DNA of 5,156 bases, from positions 7,290-12,445 of the forward strand of contig PCAT01000104.1 in assembly GCA_002730655.1 (NCBI GenBank). The letters run 5' to 3'. Position numbers and translations under genes: made by a program. Below are positions 1-5,156 of this stretch, one piece after another. How positions within the stretch are numbered: the stretch's first letter is position 1; each line of letters starts with the position of its first letter. The notes below the pieces were generated by a model. The model saw only the letters and a program-made list of their open reading frames with translations, made no database searches and was not told where the DNA came from. The DNA comes from Balneola sp. (GTDB lineage: Bacteria; Bacteroidota; Rhodothermia; Balneolales; Balneolaceae).

Positions 1-114
1 GTGTTACGGGGTCGTTCGCCTAAAAATTTCTTAATCTTCTCTCTAATTCTGGTAGTTTTCATCTTAATCACTCCTCTGTCACGCAGCGCATATCGCTTGA
101 ATAATTGCCACTAA
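1..114 (+). CDS. C-terminal end of a membrane protein (partial at left edge)
   Basis: Frame 1 is open from the first base to a TAA at 112-114, giving 37 residues. The peptide has a basic stretch (RGRSPKN, residues 3-9), then about 17 hydrophobic residues (10-26, FLIFSLILVVFILITPL), then a short polar tail ending RLNNCH. This is the pattern of a last transmembrane helix with its basic side N-terminal, so by the positive-inside rule the tail would face outward. The first codon is GTG, so a self-contained 37-residue membrane peptide is possible, but the start lies exactly on the window edge and a longer upstream gene is more likely. Function is unknown. The stretch is too short to exclude a chance open frame. 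Confidence 0.45.
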   Translation: MLRGRSPKNFLIFSLILVVFILITPLSRSAYRLNNCH

Positions 115-165
115 ATGACAGGACAGCGGTGGCTGATATAATAGTTCCTCCAGAATCAACAGTTT

Positions 166-266
166 GTTACATTTAGGTACTAAATTAAGTGTAAAAAAGT
201 AACCAATTATGATGGGTTGTAAGTAAAAACAAACTTTTCCAGTGGAAATACGTAACTAAATGTAAC
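166..266. repeat. 15-nt inverted repeat pair, possible operator
   Basis: The 15-mer at 166-180 (GTTACATTTAGGTAC) matches the reverse complement of 252-266 (GTAACTAAATGTAAC) at 14 of 15 positions, with 11 contiguous. The arms are 71 nt apart, so they look more like two protein-binding sites in opposite orientation than a transcript hairpin. Further GTAAC pentamers lie at 199-203 and twice inside the second arm (252-256, 262-266). The first site continues into a small local dyad, TTTAG-GTA-CTAAA (172-184). The second arm ends about 24 nt upstream of the TATA-like box of the winged-helix gene. Binding by that gene's own product is inference. AT-rich sequence raises the chance of such repeats. 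Confidence 0.4.
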
Positions 267-288
267 TATATAGGTAATTTATGAATAA

Positions 289-298
289 AATTATAAGA
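289..298 (+). promoter_or_regulatory. TATA-like box for the winged-helix gene
   Basis: AATTATAAGA is centred near 294, about 27-29 nt before the GTG at 323. Archaeal TATA boxes usually centre about 26-27 nt before the transcription start, so transcription would begin at about 320-323. That gives a leaderless or nearly leaderless mRNA. No clear BRE purine run is visible directly upstream. Confidence 0.45.
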
Positions 299-322
299 GA
301 ACGCATGCTAGATTAGTTAGAG

Positions 323-2845
323 GTGACAAATCTGTCCGGAAGGAAGCTCAGAAGCCGCTCTCAAAGGCGTATTCTGAGATGGTTGGTAGATTATAGCGGG
401 TCACTGACAGACATATCAAATTCTTTGAAAATTCGAACTCCGCATACATCGCTAGCACTGAGTGAGTTGAGGAAACGAAATCTTGTTTACAGGGACGATT
501 CGCATGGAATCCGTGGGGCTATACACAGCATTACTGAATATGGCAGAGAGATGTTAGAACAAGATCGCCTAAGTTTATACCAAAATTATTCTGCTAATCT
601 AGAGTCGGATTGCGATGGTATTGTTCTAGAATCGAAAGATACTGAATTATTACTATGTTACCAAAAAAACACTCCGATTTCATTGGTTGCATTACCTTTA
701 GACCCCTTTAGCGGTGATTATGAAAGTCCTGAGAATTCCAGTGGAACAAAAGGGGTGATTTGGGCGTCAGTCGTTCCAAATTCTTTGAGTTGGTATTCGA
801 CAAAAGAATTGCGAAAGATAACTCCGCCAGGCGAACTTGGACGCGGCACCCTAGATGCTTGGTTACAGAAAAAAGAGTCATTTGCATTAGTACGAGCTAG
901 ATTATTCAAACCGACAAATCAATGGAATGTTCCTCCGGGGACTAGATTTAATACCCCTAAAGTAAAAGAAATACAGTTGCCAAATGAATTATCACAAGGG
1001 TCACACGTCATCGGTAAAATTATCGGAACTGAGAATGTTGTTTCTTGGGACTCCAGATTACATGCACACCTAAGTTCCGATATAGATATCAATCTACTTA
1101 TCAATTCATTTTCGGACAATGCTTGCGTTCTGCGTAAAAATGTGATAAAACCTGATGTATCTGTTATGCCGATAAATTGCCTTTATGATTGGCTCAAACT
1201 TCGTCATAAAAGGCTATCTAAGGAGAGGTTGGTTGCCAAATTTGAGGAAATAAAATCTACAATTTACAACCAATCTATTAATGCCCTTAGCGTAGCATTG
1301 CAAAAAGAAATATCCAAGGATTTTGGTTATTGTGATTGGGTTGATGAGGTTCCTAAAAATATCGAGATATCCAACTTATCACTCGACGGATTAAAGTCAA
1401 TAATTTTGCACCTAAGAGCCAGTTGCGATTACCCCTACATAGTCGAGTGGGATTTTGATACAGAAGTTAATTTAGAATTTCTCAATCATTTGATTAGAGA
1501 CAACAACTGTAGGCTGTTAGTTACAAGAAGGGGAGAGTCTGTTAAGATTGATTCATCACTAGGCAGATTGGTTTCTTTGCCGAAGCTTGCAATGGCTAGA
1601 TTGACTTTGTCGAACCAACATTTCCTCGATCTTGAATTAACTCACAAATCGAAAAACATCGTTGAAGTGGCACACAGTGTTTACCCAAATGATGGTAAAG
1701 AATTATTACAGTCTTATCAAGATGAACTTTGGGATTTGACATTGATGTCAGGAACATCTGATGACTTTAGATTCCGAGATCAAATTTGGCAAGCGTTGCA
1801 CAAGTATCCCTTGGGTGACGAGGAATGGGCAAACAAAATAGAAACCACTAATCCCTTAGCAGCGTGGATCGCAACACCTTCCGAAAATCGCCCGAGTAGG
1901 TGGGTTAGAATTTCTGAAAAACTTGACGGTAATTGGTCTGACTTGATGGCAGTGGATAGGATATCACTCAATCTACTCTTATCTAGTATTAACACTGCTA
2001 GTGATGAATGGCGTCTTATGGCGATAAGGGCTATATCTAATCATTTCTTATTGGATAATCAAACTGTGGTTGAAACGATAAAATCCGAAAACAAATCAAT
2101 GAATTCAGTAGCTATTGCGACCGCTATTTTGCTAATTTGTGACAAACTACCTCTTGAGTTTTCAGAAATCATTGAAAATGCCATAGATGAATGGCTTGAC
2201 TCGCCATTTTTTGCCAGTGAAGTTCTTGAGGCATTATTTAGGAACGACGGAAATGATAATTTTGACCGCTTCAATGTCCACTCTAAGGTGATGCTGGCCT
2301 CAAAAATACACCCAACCAATTCGATATTGTATAACTGGGGCAAGTATGTTTCGGTAATTCAAAATCTTGATTCAATATCTAACGAAATGATGAGAGTTTT
2401 CATGACTTTACTGCCTAATCAGTGGTGGTGTGGTAACTCTGCAAACTGGCTAGTTAGCCAACTATCGAGTTCTTCAGGGCGTAGATGGTTAGCAAATCAA
2501 GAAATTCCATGGCCTGCCTTGATTTTCAGACTTGATGGGGAATTGTGGGGGCCGCCAGGTTTGCGTCAGAGATTCACCAGAAAATTCCCAAACAGTGGCG
2601 ATCTGCTATACATCCCATTAATGCAAGATTCAGTGGCAAAGAGTTCACTAATGGACGTATTTGACTTAGTTTCAAAATCTGAGGATGCTAATTATAGGGT
2701 GACTCCACGCACTCATCCTAAGTTAGCGTACTTATTGAGAGACATAAAAAATTGGCCTGATTTTTCGGTTGATGTTATTAGTGAGGGAGATCCGACGATT
2801 GGAGCATTGATTTATGGTATATCATATCATAAAAATACGATTTAA
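323..2845 (+). CDS. Large protein with N-terminal winged helix-turn-helix, unknown body
   Basis: This 840-residue protein has a recognisable DNA-binding module only at its N-terminus. Helices lie at about 14-24 (QRRILRWLVDY), 27-37 and 40-54 (recognition helix, SLALSELRKRNLV), with a wing at 56-70 and the typical ITEYGREMLEQ ending at 70-80, as in ArsR/MarR-like winged helices. Residues 95-440 are mixed and 460-720 look mainly helical, with Trp-rich stretches at 697-710 and 722-745. I see no signal peptide, membrane span or P-loop, and I do not recognise the body. An in-frame TAG at 314-316 makes GTG 323 the earliest start. GAGGTGA at 320-326 is a perfect Shine-Dalgarno core but covers that GTG, so either the mRNA is leaderless or a rare CTG at 332 is used. 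The protein is probably cytoplasmic and may be a sensor-regulator. It stands alone, with the RNA gene directly downstream. Confidence 0.85.
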   Translation: MTNLSGRKLRSRSQRRILRWLVDYSGSLTDISNSLKIRTPHTSLALSELRKRNLVYRDDSHGIRGAIHSITEYGREMLEQDRLSLYQNYSANLESDCDGIVLESKDTELLLCYQKNTPISLVALPLDPFSGDYESPENSSGTKGVIWASVVPNSLSWYSTKELRKITPPGELGRGTLDAWLQKKESFALVRARLFKPTNQWNVPPGTRFNTPKVKEIQLPNELSQGSHVIGKIIGTENVVSWDSRLHAHLSSDIDINLLINSFSDNACVLRKNVIKPDVSVMPINCLYDWLKLRHKRLSKERLVAKFEEIKSTIYNQSINALSVALQKEISKDFGYCDWVDEVPKNIEISNLSLDGLKSIILHLRASCDYPYIVEWDFDTEVNLEFLNHLIRDNNCRLLVTRRGESVKIDSSLGRLVSLPKLAMARLTLSNQHFLDLELTHKSKNIVEVAHSVYPNDGKELLQSYQDELWDLTLMSGTSDDFRFRDQIWQALHKYPLGDEEWANKIETTNPLAAWIATPSENRPSRWVRISEKLDGNWSDLMAVDRISLNLLLSSINTASDEWRLMAIRAISNHFLLDNQTVVETIKSENKSMNSVAIATAILLICDKLPLEFSEIIENAIDEWLDSPFFASEVLEALFRNDGNDNFDRFNVHSKVMLASKIHPTNSILYNWGKYVSVIQNLDSISNEMMRVFMTLLPNQWWCGNSANWLVSQLSSSSGRRWLANQEIPWPALIFRLDGELWGPPGLRQRFTRKFPNSGDLLYIPLMQDSVAKSSLMDVFDLVSKSEDANYRVTPRTHPKLAYLLRDIKNWPDFSVDVISEGDPTIGALIYGISYHKNTI
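2818..2837 (+). promoter_or_regulatory. AT-rich TATA-like region for the downstream RNA
   Basis: The last codons of the winged-helix gene contain TATAT at 2818-2822 and ATAAAAATA at 2829-2837. With the usual archaeal spacing these would place transcription starts near 2846 or 2859, bracketing the proposed RNA 5' end. A separate promoter would fit a stable RNA gene. The assignment rests only on spacing and base composition. Confidence 0.35.
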
Positions 2846-2962
2846 GACGATGGCTTCATGTATGTAACCTCACAGAGGAACCTGCCGCACTAGCAACATC
2901 GGGCAGAGCTACTGTGAAATTGCAATGAAGTTCGATACCAATGTGCGGTCCGCTATCGAAGA

Positions 2963-2993
2963 CCAAAATGACCCTTCGGGGGATGATTTTTGG
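2963..2993 (+). other. Kink-turn hairpin, likely L7Ae site
   Basis: The outer stem pairs CCAAAA (2963-2968) with TTTTGG (2988-2993). Next comes a U-U apposition (2969/2987), then tandem sheared pairs G2970-A2986 and A2971-G2985. A 3-nt bulge G-A-U (2982-2984) has U in the last, flipped-out position. The apical stem CCC/GGG (2972-2974/2979-2981) is capped by a UUCG tetraloop. This is the full kink-turn consensus, down to the U-U pair of box C/D kink-turns. Archaeal RNase P RNAs are known to carry L7Ae-binding kink-turns in helix P12, which fits the position between the two halves of the proposed P10/P11 helix. H/ACA guides also carry kink-turns. Confidence 0.75.
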
Positions 2994-3079
2994 GGCAAAA
3001 GCGGTAAACCATTTGGTAGGTTATGGGTCCTTGTGTGACGTAAGAATGAACTCAAGACAACCACCCTATCAAACAGCAC

Positions 3080-3145
3080 GCCCCGGCACCGAGGGTCAGG
3101 CCTTGGAGCAATGCGATGAAATAGGCCGTTAGGAGCTGGGGCACA
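3080..3145 (+). other. H/ACA-like hairpin with second kink-turn-like loop and ACA
   Basis: GCCCCGGCACC (3080-3090) pairs with GGAGCTGGGGC (3132-3142) over 11 positions, with one A-A mismatch and one G-U. The upper stem is GGCCT (3099-3103) with AGGCC (3123-3127). Its tip has GGA (3105-3107) opposite GATGA (3115-3119), repeating the bulge-plus-GA pattern of the first kink-turn around a tiny GC stem. ACA follows the lower stem immediately (3143-3145). If only the lower eight pairs form, the open 3' strand begins 15 nt before ACA, the distance expected of an H/ACA pseudouridine guide. Within an RNase P reading, the same element would be P15/P16 and ACAG the start of the conserved 3' motif. Confidence 0.5.
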
Positions 3146-3160
3146 GCGCTGTTTTATTTC

Positions 3161-3190
3161 ACCCACTAAAATTGGGTAGTTTTCATGAAA
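3161..3190 (+). promoter_or_regulatory. Small hairpin and 10-nt palindrome between RNA and CoA gene
   Basis: ACCCA (3161-3165) can pair with TGGGT (3173-3177) around a 7-nt loop, followed by a short T run (3180-3183). TTTCATGAAA (3181-3190) is a perfect 10-nt palindrome ending 43 nt before the CoA gene start. The first could help end the RNA and the second could be an operator. Both may equally belong to the RNA, since 3174-3189 can pair with its 5' end. No strong TATA box is visible for the CoA gene; the best AT-rich candidate is GAAATTAAG at 3187-3195. Confidence 0.25.
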
Positions 3191-3232
3191 TTAAGCGATT
3201 AACTCAAAGGTCAAATTTGTTACAGGCTACCA

Positions 3233-4255
3233 ATGGCAACCGATGCCCGTTACGCGTGTTGCCTAGTTGGGGGAACATTTGACAGGCTTCATTCAGGTCA
3301 CAAGTTGTTACTAAGCATGGCAATATCACGATCTGATAAAGTTGAAATTCATGTCATAAACGACGAACTTGCAGGTCGCAAATCCCCATTCATTCAATCA
3401 TATGATAAACGAGTTAACGAAATTTTAGAATGGTTGTCCGAGAAATCATATCATTCTGTTAGACTTTTCCAGTTAAATGACTCCTTCGGGCCAGCACCCA
3501 CGCATGAGTCCGCAGATGCGATAATTGCTACACCCGAAACGGTGGGTAATTGTCATGAAATAAACCGGATGAGGGAATTATCTGGTCTAGCAGGATTGTC
3601 AATTTTAGAGGTTCCTCACATGCTTGATTATTCAGGAAAAATTATCAGTAGTTCAAGGATAAGAAGCGGAAAGATTGATTCAGACGGTAACGCATGGATT
3701 GATATTAAAAGTAGGCAGAATAAACTCAAGATGGTTTCCAAATTAGACGGTGAATTGAAAACTCCTATGGGGACTTTATTTGAGGGCCCAGAAGACTACC
3801 CAGAGGTTGCTATGACAGAAGCAATAGAATCGATTGACCGAGAAAATAGTTCGATAGTTGCTGTTGGTGATGTTTCTGTGGCAACTTTGCTAGGCATGGG
3901 AATAGTTCCTGATATTGGAATCATTGACGGTATGACAAAGAGAACAAAATTGGAAGATTCCGAGATAATAGATAGTTCCGAATTCACCAATGTCCTTCGT
4001 GCCACTAATCCGGCAGGTCATTTAACACCATCATTGATTGATGCTGTCGAAGGCGCCTTGTCCAACGACGAATCAACAATCATAAATGTAGATGGAGAAG
4101 AAGATTTGGCTCCAATAATAATTCATTGTTTTGCCCCGATTGGAACTGCAGTGATATACGGTCAACCAAAAGTTGGAGTTGTTGTGCAAATCTCAAGTCT
4201 TGCAGTAAAAAATCGATGCAGAGATATATTGTCTATGTTTGAGGTGGTTGATTGA
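3233..4255 (+). CDS. Fused phosphopantetheine adenylyltransferase and GTP-dependent dephospho-CoA kinase
   Basis: This 340-residue cytosolic enzyme should catalyse the last two steps of CoA synthesis: 4'-phosphopantetheine plus ATP to dephospho-CoA, then phosphorylation to CoA. Residues 1-150 are an archaeal-type adenylyltransferase (COG1019 family), with the nucleotidyltransferase signature GGTFDRLHSGH (13-23, His20 and His23) and ISSSRIRSG (138-146). Residues about 166-340 are DUF359, the archaeal GTP-dependent dephospho-CoA kinase family, with GPEDYPEVAM (185-194), VGD (211-213), PDIGIIDGMTKR (226-237), NPAGHLT (259-265), VDGEEDLAP (286-294) and YGQPKVG (309-315). Both halves keep their signatures, so both should be active. 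The domains are commonly encoded separately in archaea. The ATG at 3233 lies just before the first strand and has no Shine-Dalgarno. The stop overlaps the next gene by 4 nt. CoaD and CoaE are non-equivalent bacterial names. Confidence 0.93.
   Translation: MATDARYACCLVGGTFDRLHSGHKLLLSMAISRSDKVEIHVINDELAGRKSPFIQSYDKRVNEILEWLSEKSYHSVRLFQLNDSFGPAPTHESADAIIATPETVGNCHEINRMRELSGLAGLSILEVPHMLDYSGKIISSSRIRSGKIDSDGNAWIDIKSRQNKLKMVSKLDGELKTPMGTLFEGPEDYPEVAMTEAIESIDRENSSIVAVGDVSVATLLGMGIVPDIGIIDGMTKRTKLEDSEIIDSSEFTNVLRATNPAGHLTPSLIDAVEGALSNDESTIINVDGEEDLAPIIIHCFAPIGTAVIYGQPKVGVVVQISSLAVKNRCRDILSMFEVVD
4241..4246 (+). promoter_or_regulatory. Shine-Dalgarno fixing the TTG start of the glycosyltransferase
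   Basis: GAGGTG lies inside the last codons of the CoA gene, 5 nt before TTG 4252. It is complementary to the CACCUC near the 3' end of archaeal 16S rRNA. An in-frame TGA at 4249-4251 forbids any earlier start, so this site and TTG 4252 define the gene's beginning. Confidence 0.7.
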
Positions 4256-5156
4256 CTGATAATCCACTAATATCAATAACAGTTTGCGTTAGAGATGGAG
4301 TACAATGGATTGACGGTTGCTTGGAATCTTTAAAAAATCAAACTTACAGGCCGCTTGAGATAATTGCAGTTGATGATGGTTCCACAGACGGTTCGCGAGA
4401 ATGTTTGGAAAAATGGCATAATCCAGATTCTGAAGTTCCTATATTCATATTCGCTCAAGATGCACTTGGATTATCAGCTGGAAGAAATTTGGCAGTGAAT
4501 AATTCCAAGGGAGAATGGGTTGCTATAACAGATATCGATGTAAGGCCAACACAAAATTGGATAACAAACTTGTATGAAAAAAGTCATCCAGTTGACACGA
4601 ATGAGAGTATTGTAGGTGTGACAGGTAGAACTATTTTTGAACGAGCAGATGATTTAGTAAGTGTATTGCGTTCGGTTGAAATCGAATCCAAGTATCGGTC
4701 AAGGCCGAGGAGGACCAGTCTTGCTAATGGTCCATGCTCGATGTTTAGTAGAAAACATCTCGATGAGGTTGGTGGATTCAATCCTTCATGGTATCATGCA
4801 GAAGATATGGAAGTGAGTTTGAAATTAATCTCTAATGGAGGCTCAATAGTTTATGCTCCGGAAGCAGTCGTTGCGCATGTCCCAGAATCTGGCAGGAAGC
4901 GATTTTTGGCTAAGCGTTCAAGAGATGCTAGAGCTCACGTTAGGATTGTGCGTAAATATCCCAAAAAAAATAGGCCAGGAACAGATTTTGACTTCATTGG
5001 AAGTTCTGCGTTAGTATTGTTAGTAGCCCCGCTTTGGTTCACTGCATTATTGACAGGCTTACCATTTCTCTACTATTACTTGAATGCCGAAAATAAATCC
5101 TGGGAAGAGGTCCAAACTTGGTGGCAGACAAATGTATTGTTGGTAACCTTGGCTAT
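4252..5156 (+). CDS. Family 2 glycosyltransferase, C-terminus cut by window edge
   Basis: The open frame gives 301 codons with no stop before the right edge. It is a GT-A fold transferase that moves a sugar from a nucleotide-sugar donor, probably to a lipid or surface glycan. Visible motifs are LISITVCVRDGVQW near the start (residues 6-19), VDDGSTDGS (40-48, donor binding), TDID (93-96, the DxD-type metal site), NGPCSMFSR (159-167), VGGFNPSWYHAEDMEVSLKL (173-192, ED as likely catalytic base region) and AHVPE (208-212, the late conserved His). A hydrophobic segment at about 249-275 looks like a membrane helix with the catalytic domain before it on the cytosolic side. Another hydrophobic stretch begins near 292. 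The gene starts at TTG within the TTGA that contains the previous stop, so translation is probably coupled to the CoA enzyme. Substrate cannot be told. Confidence 0.88.
   Translation, partial: MTDNPLISITVCVRDGVQWIDGCLESLKNQTYRPLEIIAVDDGSTDGSRECLEKWHNPDSEVPIFIFAQDALGLSAGRNLAVNNSKGEWVAITDIDVRPTQNWITNLYEKSHPVDTNESIVGVTGRTIFERADDLVSVLRSVEIESKYRSRPRRTSLANGPCSMFSRKHLDEVGGFNPSWYHAEDMEVSLKLISNGGSIVYAPEAVVAHVPESGRKRFLAKRSRDARAHVRIVRKYPKKNRPGTDFDFIGSSALVLLVAPLWFTALLTGLPFLYYYLNAENKSWEEVQTWWQTNVLLVTLA

Larger units (their letters stand above)
2855..3189 (+). ncRNA. Structured ncRNA, probable archaeal RNase P RNA
   Basis: RNase P RNA is the catalytic RNA that trims tRNA 5' leaders. This gap is GC-richer than the genes beside it and folds into nested helices. 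TTCATG (2855-2860) plus weaker pairs up to ACCT (2867-2870) match 3174-3189 and bring the ends together. CTACT (2909-2913) pairs GGTAG (3015-3019), GGT-CCGCT (2947-2954) pairs AGCGG-TAA-ACC (3000-3010), and a kink-turn hairpin lies inside at 2963-2993. RNase P-like motifs occur in order: AGAGGAAC (2874-2881), GGGCAG (2901-2906), TGCAATGAAG (2921-2930), GGTAAACC (3003-3010) and ACAG...TTTTAT (3143-3157). AGGAA to ACAG spans about 267 nt, near the spacing in bacterial RNase P RNA. Weak points are an imperfect P4 (2879-2888 with 3146-3153) and competing hairpins at 2870-2917 and 2931-2960. Alternatives are one or more H/ACA guide RNAs. Ends are approximate. Confidence 0.55.

Noticed and set aside
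115..141. Eight-codon ATG frame just after the first stop
   Set aside because: It is too short, with no ribosome binding site and no sign of a leader peptide.
998..1021. P-loop-like GSHVIGKI in the 840-residue protein (residues 226-233)
   Set aside because: The residue after GK is Ile, not Ser or Thr, and no Walker B partner is evident, so an ATPase call is not supported.
2929..2940. tRNA T-loop-like string GTTCGATACCA
   Set aside because: No acceptor, D or anticodon arms surround it; TTCGATA pairs instead with TATCGAA at 2954-2960 or sits in a junction.
3091..3114. Resemblance to the SRP RNA helix 8 core (GGGTCAGG...GGAGCA)
   Set aside because: The GGAA tetraloop is missing, the hairpin would have only a 2-nt loop, and no rod-like SRP or Alu-domain fold is visible around it.
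2941..3132. 63-codon open frame on the + strand
   Set aside because: It lies wholly inside the structured RNA, its peptide has no recognisable pattern, and the base pairing explains the sequence better.
2909..3166. 85-codon open frame on the - strand
   Set aside because: It is antisense to the RNA; its GC-rich codons reflect the RNA stems, and the peptide resembles no family I know.
3796..4005. Minus-strand open frame inside the CoA gene
   Set aside because: It is a shadow of a well-supported gene with intact motifs on the + strand.
4584..4781. Minus-strand open frame inside the glycosyltransferase
   Set aside because: The + strand frame carries the full set of GT2 motifs through this stretch.

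Overview
The window looks like an AT-rich archaeal genome fragment, most likely a marine Thermoplasmatota-type lineage such as Poseidoniia (Marine Group II). That placement is inference. The support is an archaeal-type phosphopantetheine adenylyltransferase joined to a GTP-dependent dephospho-CoA kinase domain (DUF359), non-ATG starts, TATA-like boxes spaced for short or absent leaders, and a structured RNA with a kink-turn of the kind bound by archaeal L7Ae. No mobile element, CRISPR array or tRNA was found.

Layout, all on the + strand. (1) Bases 1-114 hold the C-terminal end of a small or truncated membrane protein. (2) Bases 115-322 are an AT-rich promoter region with a 15-nt inverted repeat and a TATA-like box about 27 nt upstream of the next start. 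(3) Bases 323-2845 encode an 840-residue protein with an N-terminal winged helix-turn-helix and a long body I do not recognise. (4) Bases 2846-3232 are non-coding by my reading. About 2855-3189 is GC-richer (roughly 53% by hand count over 2881-3150) and folds into nested helices, one a near-textbook kink-turn. Ordered matches to conserved RNase P RNA elements make an archaeal RNase P RNA my leading reading. Its 3' part also has the geometry of a box H/ACA guide hairpin. (5) Bases 3233-4255 encode a fusion of the last two enzymes of CoA synthesis. (6) From 4252 a family 2 glycosyltransferase, overlapping the CoA gene by 4 nt and starting at TTG behind a good Shine-Dalgarno, runs off the right edge.

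The CoA fusion and glycosyltransferase are translationally coupled and probably one operon. The winged-helix gene and the RNA look like separate units, each with its own TATA-like sequence. The winged-helix protein may bind the inverted repeat in front of its own gene, but nothing in the sequence proves it. The least explained parts are the 760-residue body of the winged-helix protein and the exact identity of the RNA.
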